Made by a program: the position numbers and the translations under genes. A stretch of DNA of 39,348 nt from DATKKM01 sp036741795 (lineage in GTDB: Bacteria; Chloroflexota; Dehalococcoidia; SM23-28-2; RBG-16-64-32), in assembly GCA_036741795.1 (NCBI GenBank), contig DAINRO010000014.1, forward strand, positions 1 to 39,348, in the 5' to 3' direction. Positions within the stretch are counted from its first letter, which is position 1; each line of letters opens with the position of its first letter. Of the stretch, positions 1-7,194 are shown in pieces. The notes beneath the pieces are model-generated. The model ran no database searches. It was not told the origin of the DNA and saw only the letters and a list, made by a program, of their open reading frames with translations.

Positions 1-76
1 TGGTGCCCCGGGCAGGACTCGAACCTGCGACCTGCGGTTTAGGAAACCGACGCTCTATCCTCTGAGCTACCGGGGC
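1..76 (-). tRNA. tRNA-Arg (anticodon CCT)
   Basis: The reverse complement folds as a complete cloverleaf: acceptor stem GCCCCGG/CCGGGGC, D-stem GCTC/GAGC, anticodon loop TTCCTAA (anticodon CCT, reading AGG), T-arm GCAGG-TTCGAGT-CCTGC and an encoded CCA at positions 1-3. The outermost anticodon-stem pair (T-C) is mismatched; the other four pair. A TATACT box on the minus strand (92-97) lies 15 bases upstream and is a plausible -10 element. The 3' end of the gene coincides with the window edge. Confidence 0.95.
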
Positions 77-124
77 TTTTTGTACGAAGCCAGTATAAAG
101 GGACGTGCGCGGGTCTTCGCCTGG

Positions 125-970
125 CTACGCGTCCAGGCCAAGGAGCGCCCGCGCGTTGCCGATCAGGATCTTCTCACGGACGTCGTCCTTGAAGCCGGTC
201 TCCTCGAAGTCCTTCATCCAACGCTCCGGCCTCATCACCGGGTAGTCGGAGCCGAAGAGGACCTTGTCCTGGATCAGCGTGTTGGCGTACTGGACGAGGG
301 AGGGCTGGAAGTACTTCGGCGACCAGCCGGAGAGGTCCATGTACACATTGGGCTTGTGGACGAGGACGGCGAGCTGCTCCTCCTGCCACGGCCACGAAGG
401 GTGGGCCATGACGATCCGGAGTTCCGGGAAATCGGCGGCGATGTCGTCGATGTAGGGGATCGGCCGCGAGTACTTAAGCTTGACGCCGCCACCACCCGGC
501 CGCCCCGCTCCGACGCCGGTCGTCCCGCTGTGGATGAGGGTGACGAGGCGCAGCTTCTCGGCCAGTTCCCAGATTGGGTAGAAGCGGGCGTCGTTCGGGT
601 AGAACTCCTGGGTGTTGGGCATGAACTTCAGCCCCTTCATCCCCAGGTCCTCGGCGCAACGGCTGATCTCCCGCAGGGCTGCCCGTCCCTTCCACGGGTC
701 GACGCTCCCGAAGGCGATGAACTGCTCCGGGTAGCGGCGAGCGATGTCCGCGATGTAGTCGTTTGTGATGGGAGGATGTCCCGACACAGTCTCGTCGTCG
801 ATCGCGAAGACGACGCCCATGATGTCGAGCCCAGCGTAGTGCTCGGCCATCTCCTCGACCGAAGCCGGCGGCGCCCCGGTCTTGAAGTACTTCTGGGCCT
901 CCTCCGAGGAAGTCAGGGACTCGCCGTGCGGCCCCGGAGGGTGGATGTGGAAGTCGATGGCGACTGGCAT
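125..970 (-). CDS. Amidohydrolase family (amidohydrolase_2) metal-dependent hydrolase
   Basis: A 281-residue TIM-barrel amidohydrolase of the ACMSD/2-pyrone-4,6-dicarboxylate hydrolase-like group. Visible metal and active-site motifs are DFHIH at residues 6-10, LIHSGTTG in the middle, an IVMAHPSW segment, and a late FGSDYP carrying the acidic ligand. The family hydrolyses or decarboxylates cyclic or aromatic acids; the substrate cannot be told from sequence. The ORF stays open upstream to 1027, but that part overlaps tRNA-Ala, so the ATG at 970 (MPVAIDFHIH), where the family's first strand begins, is chosen. It sits between two tRNA genes on the same strand with only 18 bases to tRNA-Ala and may share its transcript. 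Confidence 0.88.
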   Translation of the reverse strand: MPVAIDFHIHPPGPHGESLTSSEEAQKYFKTGAPPASVEEMAEHYAGLDIMGVVFAIDDETVSGHPPITNDYIADIARRYPEQFIAFGSVDPWKGRAALREISRCAEDLGMKGLKFMPNTQEFYPNDARFYPIWELAEKLRLVTLIHSGTTGVGAGRPGGGGVKLKYSRPIPYIDDIAADFPELRIVMAHPSWPWQEEQLAVLVHKPNVYMDLSGWSPKYFQPSLVQYANTLIQDKVLFGSDYPVMRPERWMKDFEETGFKDDVREKILIGNARALLGLDA

Positions 971-988
971 GCGGCAGTGGTTAGTAGT

Positions 989-1064
<76 letters not shown>

Positions 1065-1125
1065 ACGGTATTGAGTATAACTTCCCTCGTTAGAAGTTAG
1101 AAGAGTGGAGTTAGAAGTCGTGTGG

Positions 1126-1593
1126 TCAGTCGCCGAGCAGACCCGGGATCGCTTCGATGGTCACCTTGCCCGCTTCCAGGTCGATCTCCTGTACGACATC
1201 GTCCACGGCGGGGATCAGGACTTCGCCGTCCTCGGCCTTCACGACGAAGACGTCGTTGCTTCCCGTGGCGAAGACGTCCGTGATCTCGCCGATGTCTTCG
1301 CCGGTGGTGGTAACGACGCGTAGTCCGACCAACTGGAAGCGGTAGTAGCGGCCCTCCCCGGCGGGGCCGAGGTCGGCTTCTGCAACGAGGAGGTATTCGC
1401 CCCGTAGGGCAGTCGCGGCGTCGCGGTCGTCGACGTTGTTGAGCTTGAGGCGGAGTTGGCGGGAGGCGGCGTTGACGCGCTCCACCGTGTGGGTTGTCCC
1501 CGCGAGGGTGACGGCGAGGCCGGGACGAAAGCGGTCGCGGTCCGCCAGTGGCTCGATCTTGAAGTCGCCTCGGACGCCCCAGGGCCCGAGCAC
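1126..1593 (-). CDS. rimM: Ribosome maturation factor RimM
   Basis: RimM binds ribosomal protein S19 and helps mature the 30S head domain. The N-terminal part has the diagnostic LGPWGVRGDFKI, and the C-terminal half is a PRC-barrel (GEDIGEITDVFATGSNDVFVV, then LIPAVDDVVQEID) ending in the usual PGLL. The GTG at 1593 gives 155 residues but cuts off the first beta strand of the family: the same frame continues upstream as GFVAIAR joined to VLGPWG, back to a TGA near 1654. No ATG, GTG or TTG lies in that stretch; the only near-start is a CTG at 1638. The true start is therefore uncertain and may be non-canonical. It is the last gene of the ffh-rpsP-khpA-rimM operon; trmD, its usual partner, does not follow. 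Confidence 0.88.
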   Translation of the reverse strand: MLGPWGVRGDFKIEPLADRDRFRPGLAVTLAGTTHTVERVNAASRQLRLKLNNVDDRDAATALRGEYLLVAEADLGPAGEGRYYRFQLVGLRVVTTTGEDIGEITDVFATGSNDVFVVKAEDGEVLIPAVDDVVQEIDLEAGKVTIEAIPGLLGD

Positions 1594-1711
1594 GCGGGCG
1601 ATGGCGACGAAGCCGCGAGGGACGGGGTCAGGAGGCAGGGCGTGGGGCCCGCGTCAGAACCAAGTACTTTAGAACCCAGGACCTGCAAGCCTGCTAACCA
1701 GCAAACCTGGG

Positions 1712-2215
1712 CTAGTCGTCCTTCTTGTCGTCGTCATCGTCATCACGATCATCTTCGTCATCGTCACTGTCGTCGTCGTCGCTGTCGTCGTCGTGCTTGT
1801 CGTCATCGTCATCACGATCACCGCCGTCATCGTCGTGGCGGTCCTCTTCGCGATCGTCGTCGTGCTCATCCCCACCGGACTGGCTGTCGTCGTGCTTGTC
1901 GTCGTGGTCTTCGTCGTCGTCGTGACTGTCGTAGCCGCGGTCGTCGTCGCGGGCGTAGCTGGAGCGGCGGTCGTCGCGGCGAGCGTCGTCGCCGATCTCG
2001 AGGACGGCGCGTGCGCCCTGCCGGATGGCCGCTACCTTGAGGAGGGTGCGCATGGCGTTGGCGACGCGGCCTTGCTTGCCGATGACGCGGCCCATGTCGT
2101 CGTCGGCGACCTTCAGGTGGTAGATGGTGTGGTCGCCGGCGTCCTCTTCGGAGACGACGACGGCGTCCGGGTTATCGACTATGGACCGGGCCATGAACTC
2201 GATGAGATCTTTCAT
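1712..2215 (-). CDS. khpA: KH-domain RNA-binding protein (KhpA/YlqC type) with long Asp/His-rich tail
   Basis: Residues 1-78 are a complete small KH domain of the KhpA (YlqC) type, with the RNA-gripping GKQG loop at residues 46-49 (GRVIGKQGRVANAMRTL). Such proteins are normally about 75-80 residues long and always sit by rpsP, as here. In this protein the KH domain is followed by about 90 residues made almost only of Asp, with His, Arg, Glu, Ser and Lys: first a short R/D mix, then long runs of D interrupted by H, K and S. The tail is predicted to be disordered and strongly negative; histidine and aspartate could bind metal ions. Start ATG at 2215, 28 bases downstream of rpsP. Confidence 0.88.
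   Translation of the reverse strand: MKDLIEFMARSIVDNPDAVVVSEEDAGDHTIYHLKVADDDMGRVIGKQGRVANAMRTLLKVAAIRQGARAVLEIGDDARRDDRRSSYARDDDRGYDSHDDDEDHDDKHDDSQSGGDEHDDDREEDRHDDDGGDRDDDDDKHDDDSDDDDSDDDEDDRDDDDDDKKDD
1715..1981. repeat. GTCGTC/GAC-rich low-complexity tract
   Basis: On the plus strand this is an imperfect array of GTC and GTCATC triplets; on the minus strand it encodes the Asp/His tail of the KH protein. The third codon bases vary (GAC and GAT both used), so the tract is kept by coding selection as well as by possible slippage. Confidence 0.75.
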
Positions 2216-2242
2216 TTGCGGGTACCTCGGATCTAGTTGGAG

Positions 2243-2803
2243 TTATTCGGTGTCCTCGGTTGGGGTTTCGGCTTCATCTGCGGGTGCTTCTTCAGCGGCC
2301 GGTTCCTCAGCGGGTGCTTCCTCGGCGGGTGGTTCCTCGGCAGGGGCTTCCCCTTCGGCTGCCGCCTCTTCGGCAGCGGCTTCCTCGGCCGGTGCTTCCT
2401 CAGCAGCGGGCACCTCGGCGGGCGCTTCCTCTGCGGCGGCTGGCGCCAGGGCGGCGCTGGCCGCAGGTGCGGGCGCGGCGGCTTCAGCTTCTTCGTCCTT
2501 CTTGCCCTTCTCGGCGGGCGGAACTTCCTTGCCCTTGTAGATCACGGGAGCTTTGCCAGCCTTCTCCATGACGCCGTGCTTTGTGAGGAGCTTGGCTGCG
2601 GTATCGGACGGCTGGGCGCCGACCTGGAGCCAGTGCACCAGGCGCTCCTCCTTGAGGGAGACGGTGGCCGGGTCTGTAAGCGGGTTGATGTGGCCGACGA
2701 TCTCCAGGTGCGCGCCGTCTCGCGGGTTGCGCTTGTCTGTGACTACGAGGCGGTAAGAAGGTTGCTTCTTCTTACCGACCCTCGATAGGCGTATTCGTAG
2801 CAA
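2243..2803 (-). CDS. rpsP: 30S ribosomal protein S16 with Ala/Glu/Pro-rich C-terminal extension
   Basis: Residues 1 to about 80 are a full S16 (MLRIRLSRVGKKKQPSYRLV, then HWLQVGAQPSDT), a primary 16S-binding protein needed for 30S assembly. S16 is usually 75-90 residues; here it has 186. The extension begins with a lysine-rich KGKKDEEAE stretch and becomes a repeat of PAEE, APAEE and AAAEE units ending in TPTEDTE. It is acidic, poor in hydrophobic residues and probably disordered. The ATG at 2803 has no competing start in a sensible position. The gene lies 29 bases after ffh and 27 before khpA, so the genes are likely co-transcribed. Confidence 0.93.
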   Translation of the reverse strand: MLRIRLSRVGKKKQPSYRLVVTDKRNPRDGAHLEIVGHINPLTDPATVSLKEERLVHWLQVGAQPSDTAAKLLTKHGVMEKAGKAPVIYKGKEVPPAEKGKKDEEAEAAAPAPAASAALAPAAAEEAPAEVPAAEEAPAEEAAAEEAAAEGEAPAEEPPAEEAPAEEPAAEEAPADEAETPTEDTE

Positions 2804-2832
2804 TTAGAACCTCCAGTGGGTGATTTGCGGAT

Positions 2833-4167
2833 TCATTGGCCCCTGAGTAACGGCGAGATGTCTGGGCCCTTACCGGAACTGATCTGCTGTAAGACTTTCT
2901 TGGCTTCTTTGAACTGTTTGAGCACGCGGTTGACGTCCGCGGGCTGGGTGCCGCTGCCGAGGGCGATGCGGCGCCGCCTGCTACCGTCGATAATTTCCGG
3001 CGTCCTGCGTTCTTCCTTTGTCATAGCGTAGATTATCGCTTCCACGCGCCCAAAGTAAGACTCATCCATGTTGTCCAGGTCGAGCTGCTTCTTGATCTGG
3101 CCGACACCGGGAAGCATACCAATGAGATTGCTGAGCGGGCCCATCTTCTTGATTCGCTGGTACTGGCCGAGGAAATCGTCGAGAGTGAGGTCGCCCTTCT
3201 TCATGCGGTCGGTCAGGTTCTGGGCTTCGTCCTCGGTGATCTCCGACTTGGCCTTCTCGATGAGGGTGAGCATGTCGCCCATGCCGAGGATGCGAGACGC
3301 GAAGCGGTCCGGGTAGAAGGGTTCGAGGGCGTCCGCCTTTTCGCCTGCGCCAACGAACTTGATCGGGACGCCGGTGACGGCCCGGATGGAGAGAGCGGCG
3401 CCACCACGTGCATCACCGTCAAGCTTGGTCAGGATCAGGCCCGTAAGGGGAATCGCCTGATTGAAGCTCTCGGCGGCCGTGACGGCCTCCTGGCCGGTCA
3501 TGGCATCGGCGACGAGGAGGACCTCGGTGGGCTGCAGCTGCTTGTGAAGGGCGACGAGCCCGGCGACATCCTCCCCTTCGAGTTGAACGTGGCCGACAGT
3601 GTCAACGATGACGTAAGAGGAGGAGAGGTTCTTCGCCTCCTCAAGACCCTTCTTGACGATGGCCTCGGGCTTGACGGCGCCCGTCTCGGCGATGACGGGG
3701 ATACTGAGTTGCTTGCCGAGCGATTGGAGCTGTTCGGCGGCGGCGACACGTCCCGGGTCGGCACCGATCATAAGGGGGCGCTCGCCGTTGCGGCGGAGGT
3801 GAAGGGCGAGCTTACCGGTGGTTGTGGTCTTGCCGGCTCCCTTGGGACCGACGAGCATGATGACGGTTGGGGGCTTGTTGGATTTCTCGAGCTTGACCGC
3901 GCCACCACCGAGGACTTCTACGAGTTCCTGGTTGACGACGTCGATAATCGCCTGGCCCGGGGAGAGGCTGCTGAGGATCTTCGCACCAAGCGCGCGCTCG
4001 CGGACGGCGGCGATGAAATCCTTGACGACCTTGTAGTTGACGTCGGCCTCGAGGAGGGCGAGGCGGACTTCGCGGAGAGCCTCGTCGAGGTCCTTCTCCG
4101 TTATGGTGCCGCGGCCGCCGAGTTTCTTGAAGACGCCCTGTAGCTTGTCGCTGAGTGTGTCAAACAT
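2833..4167 (-). CDS. ffh: Signal recognition particle GTPase Ffh (SRP54)
   Basis: The 444-residue Ffh binds SRP RNA and signal peptides of nascent membrane proteins and pairs with FtsY. The N domain (1 to about 95) is followed by the G domain with GPKGAGKTTTTGKLA (P-loop), ADPGRVAAAEQL (in place of the usual D-T-Y-R-P-A-A), DTVGHVQ (in place of DTAGR), TKLDGDARGG and GAGEK. The M domain has the SRP-RNA-binding segment GSRRRRIALGSGT and the GMLPGVGQIKKQ stretch. Length is normal for the family. It is the first gene of the ribosome-linked operon running to rimM and starts 64 bases after the preceding lipoprotein gene. Confidence 0.95.
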   Translation of the reverse strand: MFDTLSDKLQGVFKKLGGRGTITEKDLDEALREVRLALLEADVNYKVVKDFIAAVRERALGAKILSSLSPGQAIIDVVNQELVEVLGGGAVKLEKSNKPPTVIMLVGPKGAGKTTTTGKLALHLRRNGERPLMIGADPGRVAAAEQLQSLGKQLSIPVIAETGAVKPEAIVKKGLEEAKNLSSSYVIVDTVGHVQLEGEDVAGLVALHKQLQPTEVLLVADAMTGQEAVTAAESFNQAIPLTGLILTKLDGDARGGAALSIRAVTGVPIKFVGAGEKADALEPFYPDRFASRILGMGDMLTLIEKAKSEITEDEAQNLTDRMKKGDLTLDDFLGQYQRIKKMGPLSNLIGMLPGVGQIKKQLDLDNMDESYFGRVEAIIYAMTKEERRTPEIIDGSRRRRIALGSGTQPADVNRVLKQFKEAKKVLQQISSGKGPDISPLLRGQ

Positions 4168-4230
4168 ATCTACAAACGGTCATTGTACTTCAGCCCAGTG
4201 TTACGACCAATTGGCGAGAGCGGGGTGGAC

Positions 4231-5223
4231 CTACGAGCCGAGCGCCTGCTGGAGCGCTGCTTCCATCTCTTCGTAGGAGGCGATGCCGTCGAAGCGTGCG
4301 GCGATGTTGCCGTCGGCGCCGACGATAAAGACCCAGGGCTCGTTGGCCAGGCGCCACTCCTGGAGTGTGGGCACGAGGCACATCTCAAGCGAATCGCAGG
4401 TGCCTTCACGGATCCGGGTGACGTCATAGGGTTCGATGTGGACGAAGTTGGCCTGGCCGTCGTAGGCCGTGTTGAGATCGTCGAAGATCTCCTTGATAGG
4501 ACCGCAGATCTGCGACTGGCAGAAGGCTGGTGTCGCAAAGGCGACGACGGTGGGCTTACCCGAGGTTACGGCGGTAGCAAGGGTCATGTTGTGCTGGGCA
4601 GCATTGGGGGCTACCGAGGTGTCGAGCGCCTCGAGGCCGGTGCCGTCCACGGAGATGGGTTGCTCGCTGCGCGGGGCCGCCTCACCGAGAGCAAGGCCGA
4701 CGGGGGTTTCGTTGACACCGAAAGTGGGGCGTGTCGGGCCGAACTTGCGGCCGTCAGCTGTTGTTCCAGTCACGACGATACCCCAGATGCCGGCGCGGTC
4801 GAACGTGACGTTGGCGACATAGGCGCCGGTCTGACCGGCCTCGTGGGACTCTACGAAGCCGTCGTCGTGGGTATGCGTGTATGACTTGGTCAGGGTGACG
4901 GCCTCGGGATCAGCTTCGAAGGCAGGGGTGCCCTCAGTGGTATCGAAGCACACGAATTCGAGATGGACAGTGGCGTCAGCCAGGGGCTGTCCGGCTTCTT
5001 GATCGATGAGGCCGAGCACGAAGCGGTTTTCGCCGAGGGCAAGGTCGGAGGAGACGACGAGGGGAAGGATCTCGTCCTCAATCGGCTCGTTAATGACCTT
5101 CTCCCCGCAAACAGTTTCAGAAACTGAGGTGGGAAGCGGCGTGCCGGACTCGTCGCCGCTATCATCGCAGGCGGCGAGCAGGAGGGCAGCGGAGATGGCA
5201 AGAAGGGCAAGGAGTCGTGTCAT
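4231..5223 (-). CDS. Lipoprotein with a beta-sandwich domain and a thioredoxin-like domain
   Basis: A 330-residue exported lipoprotein: signal peptide ending in lipobox LLAAC (Cys19), then an acidic linker. A beta-rich domain (about 55-190) with LGENRFVLGLID, GQPLADATVHLEF and RAGIWGIVV segments resembles FixH/YtkA-like domains. The C-terminal 108 residues are a thioredoxin fold (PTVVAFATPAFCQSQICGP, later EPWVFIVGADGNIAARFDG). The redox pair is spaced C-x4-C (Cys235/Cys240) rather than C-x2-C, and a second pair (Cys276/Cys282) follows. It may be an extracytoplasmic thiol-redox or metallochaperone-like protein; the substrate is unknown. It lies between gap and ffh on the same strand with short spacers. 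Confidence 0.8.
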   Translation of the reverse strand: MTRLLALLAISAALLLAACDDSGDESGTPLPTSVSETVCGEKVINEPIEDEILPLVVSSDLALGENRFVLGLIDQEAGQPLADATVHLEFVCFDTTEGTPAFEADPEAVTLTKSYTHTHDDGFVESHEAGQTGAYVANVTFDRAGIWGIVVTGTTADGRKFGPTRPTFGVNETPVGLALGEAAPRSEQPISVDGTGLEALDTSVAPNAAQHNMTLATAVTSGKPTVVAFATPAFCQSQICGPIKEIFDDLNTAYDGQANFVHIEPYDVTRIREGTCDSLEMCLVPTLQEWRLANEPWVFIVGADGNIAARFDGIASYEEMEAALQQALGS

Positions 5224-5269
5224 GCCAGGAATCTTCCGGTGATACGTGCGAGGCGGGCGTGCGAGATTG

Positions 5270-6286
5270 CTATATCCCCTTGTCGCCCATGAGCGCGCAG
5301 AGGTCGGCGACGCGGCAGGAATAACCCCACTCGTTGTCGTACCAGGAGACGGCTTTCACGAGGTCTCCGTCGAGGACGAGAGTGCTGAGGGAGTCAACAA
5401 TGGAGCTGCGGGGGTCGCCGCGGAAGTCGGTGGAGACAAGAGGCTGGTCGGTGTAGCCGAGGATGCCGCGCATGGACTCGGTGGAGGCGTCCTTGAATGC
5501 CTCGTTGATCTCCTCTTTTGTGACGGGGCGAGACATCGTGGCGACGAAGTCGCATACGGAGACGGTGGGCGTGGGCACGCGAAATGCCATGCCGTCGAGG
5601 CGGCCCTTGAGTTCGGGCATGACGAGGGTAACGGCCTTCGCGGCACCGGTGGTGGTGGGGATGATGTTCTGGCCGGCGGCGCGGGCGCGGCGGAGGTCGC
5701 TGTGGACGGTGTCGTTGATCACCTGGTCGTTGGTGATGGCATGAATGGTGGTCATGAACCCCTTCTCGACGCCGAACGCGTCGTGCAGGACCTTGACCAC
5801 GGGGGCAATGCAGTTCGTGGTGCAGGAGGCGTTGGAGATTACCTGGTGCTTCGCGGGGTCGTATTTGTCGTCGTTGACGCCCAGGACGACGGTGAGGTCC
5901 TCGTTCGAGGCCGGCGCACTGATGATGACCTTCTTCGCCCCGCCGCCGTCGATGTGAGCGCGGGCCTGGTTTGCATCAGTGAAGAAGCCCGTGGACTCGA
6001 CGACGAGGTCGATGCCCTCGCCGCCCCAGGGGATGGCGCCAGGGTCGCGCTCTTTGAAGACCTTGATCGCGCTGCCATTGACGCGGATCTCGTCGTCCGT
6101 GGCGTCGATGTCGCCGGCGAACTGGCCGTAGGTGCTGTCGTACTTGAGGAGGTGCGCGTTGGTGCGGGGGTCGGTGAGGTCGTTGACGGCGACGACTTCG
6201 AGCTTATCGGGGTGGAGGTCGTGGATCGCCTTGTAGACCTGGCGTCCGATGCGGCCGAAGCCGTTGATGCCGATGCGGAGGGGCAT
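5270..6286 (-). CDS. gap: Glyceraldehyde-3-phosphate dehydrogenase, type I
   Basis: This enzyme oxidises glyceraldehyde-3-phosphate with NAD+ and phosphate to 1,3-bisphosphoglycerate in glycolysis. The 338 residues show the Rossmann start LRIGINGFGRIGR, the acidic residue that favours NAD+ (AVNDLTD), the catalytic cysteine in SNASCTTNC, TTIHAITNDQ, and the C-terminal SWYDNEWGYSCR. Family length is normal. The frame is open upstream to 6421, but the ATG at 6286 is chosen because homologues begin here and it has a good ribosome-binding site (AAAGGAGTCACC). It is divergent from the Rrf2 gene; a TATACT box at 6325-6330 (minus strand) is a possible -10. Confidence 0.96.
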   Translation of the reverse strand: MPLRIGINGFGRIGRQVYKAIHDLHPDKLEVVAVNDLTDPRTNAHLLKYDSTYGQFAGDIDATDDEIRVNGSAIKVFKERDPGAIPWGGEGIDLVVESTGFFTDANQARAHIDGGGAKKVIISAPASNEDLTVVLGVNDDKYDPAKHQVISNASCTTNCIAPVVKVLHDAFGVEKGFMTTIHAITNDQVINDTVHSDLRRARAAGQNIIPTTTGAAKAVTLVMPELKGRLDGMAFRVPTPTVSVCDFVATMSRPVTKEEINEAFKDASTESMRGILGYTDQPLVSTDFRGDPRSSIVDSLSTLVLDGDLVKAVSWYDNEWGYSCRVADLCALMGDKGI

Positions 6287-6361
6287 GTTCGTGGTGACTC
6301 CTTTGGATTCGTGGCTGGGAGTCAAGTATATCGTCGCGATGGGTACGGAAAAGGGGCGGAC

Positions 6362-6390
6362 TTGACAGGAACGAGCAGTTGGTGTAATAA
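6362..6390 (+). promoter_or_regulatory. Sigma-70-type promoter of the Rrf2-yezD(-ssu) unit
   Basis: TTGACA at 6362-6367 and TAATAA at 6385-6390 are separated by exactly 17 bases. The -35 is a perfect consensus and the -10 matches five of six positions. It stands 30 bases upstream of the Rrf2 ATG and is immediately followed by an inverted repeat that overlaps the -10. Confidence 0.8.
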
Positions 6391-6413
6391 TCCCTACTAA
6401 TCCGGTAGGAATT
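6389..6413. promoter_or_regulatory. Candidate Rrf2 operator (25-bp inverted repeat)
   Basis: AATCCCTAC, seven bases, then GTAGGAATT: the nine-base arms are complementary except for one position. The repeat begins inside the -10 element and ends just before the ATG at 6420, covering the likely transcription start and the GTAGGA ribosome-binding site. Rrf2 regulators such as IscR and CymR bind dyads of about this length, so autoregulation is likely; it has not been shown for this protein. Confidence 0.7.
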
Positions 6414-6419
6414 AACGAC

Positions 6420-6884
6420 ATGAAGCTTTCTACACGAGGCGACTACGCGACGAGGGTGCTGCTGGAGCTCTCCACCAAAGAGGGACCGGAGGCTCTGTCA
6501 GTGCATGCGCTGGCGGCGAGGACGGGGATCTCCGAGAAGTACCTGGAGCAGATAATGCTGCCCTTGCGCACCGCCCAGGTGGTGCGTAGCCGCCGCGGCG
6601 CGCACGGCGGCTACGAGCTGGCGAAGGACGCCGACGAGTTGACGGTAGGCGAGGTGGTGCGACTTATGGACGGCCCGCTGGCGCCGAGCCCCTGCGCGAG
6701 CCAGTCGGCGCATGTGCCGTGCCCGGTATATCGCTGCCCGACGGAGTCATCCTGCGTGATGCGGGGCCTCTGGACGGACGTCCGCGACGCTATCGCCGGC
6801 GTGCTGGACCAAACGACGTTCGGCGACCTCGCGGCGCGGCAGCGAAAGGCTGTTGCGACGGGCCGGGAGATGTACTCGATATGA
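6420..6884 (+). CDS. Rrf2-family transcriptional regulator with four C-terminal cysteines
   Basis: A 154-residue winged-helix regulator of the IscR/CymR/NsrR family. It starts with MKLSTRGDYATRVLLEL, has the helix-turn-helix around ALAARTGISEKYLEQIM and the wing VRSRRGAHGGYELAKD. Cysteines at 92, 101, 106 and 112 lie where IscR and NsrR bind an Fe-S cluster, although the spacing (C-x8-C-x4-C-x5-C) differs from IscR. Its operator-like dyad and promoter lie directly upstream. The stop overlaps the start of the YezD-like gene by ATGA, and a sulfonate-type importer follows, so it probably regulates sulfur uptake, perhaps sensing Fe-S or cysteine status. Confidence 0.9.
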   Translation: MKLSTRGDYATRVLLELSTKEGPEALSVHALAARTGISEKYLEQIMLPLRTAQVVRSRRGAHGGYELAKDADELTVGEVVRLMDGPLAPSPCASQSAHVPCPVYRCPTESSCVMRGLWTDVRDAIAGVLDQTTFGDLAARQRKAVATGREMYSI

Positions 6885-7045
6885 CGGCGGAATTGCGCAA
6901 CCCGGATGCAAAGGAACAGACAGTGCTGCGCGAAGTGCCCGCGGCGATCCGCCGGGTGCAACACGGGCACGTGCAGGTTGTGGTGCAGGACGGGAGAGTC
7001 ATCCAGATCGATACAACGGAAAAGAAACGCCTTGATAGACCGTAG
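6881..7045 (+). CDS. YezD-like small protein (DUF2292 type)
   Basis: A 54-residue protein translated from an ATG that overlaps the Rrf2 stop (ATGA), implying coupled translation. The segment AIRRVQHGHVQVVVQDGRVI followed by QIDTTEKKRL matches the YezD/DUF2292 pattern (a short beta hairpin, then Q-I-x-x-x-E-K). Proteins of this family are commonly found beside sulfur-assimilation genes and Rrf2 or CymR regulators; their biochemical role is not established. A longer frame opens upstream inside the Rrf2 gene but is out of place for the family, so the overlapping ATG is chosen. Confidence 0.75.
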   Translation: MTAELRNPDAKEQTVLREVPAAIRRVQHGHVQVVVQDGRVIQIDTTEKKRLDRP

Positions 7046-7137
7046 CCATTTGGCATGTCCGGCGAATGCTGACCAGACAACTGGAGGCGGTCTTTCTGGT
7101 TTCAAGGCATTGCGTTCAGTGTGGTGCTCTTGTACAG

Positions 7138-7153
7138 GCCCCCGCGCGGGGGC
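7138..7153. promoter_or_regulatory. Perfect GC palindrome between yezD-like and ssuA-like genes
   Basis: GCCCCCGCGCGGGGGC can form a six-pair hairpin with a four-base loop. No T-run follows on either side, so it is not a standard intrinsic terminator. It could tune read-through or RNA stability between the regulator pair and the transporter. The rest of 7046-7194 shows no recognised riboswitch or second clear promoter. Confidence 0.45.
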
Positions 7154-7194
7154 TTAACGGACATTAATCCAGACGGTCAAGGAGTCTCTTACCA

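Noticed and set aside
1089..1117. Threefold GTTAGAAG direct repeat upstream of tRNA-Ala
   Set aside because: Too short and irregular to support a specific element; may be a lineage-specific extragenic word.
1065..1125. Missing trmD sought after rimM
   Set aside because: Only a tRNA-Ala and an amidohydrolase follow; no TrmD motif in any frame, so it must lie elsewhere.
5246..6400. 384-residue plus-strand ORF opposite gap
   Set aside because: Exact antisense of a clear GAPDH gene; Val/Asp/Gly-rich shadow.
7046..7194. Possible riboswitch (SAM or other sulfur-related) before ssuA
   Set aside because: No SAM-type kink-turn or conserved core could be recognised; only a GC palindrome is evident.
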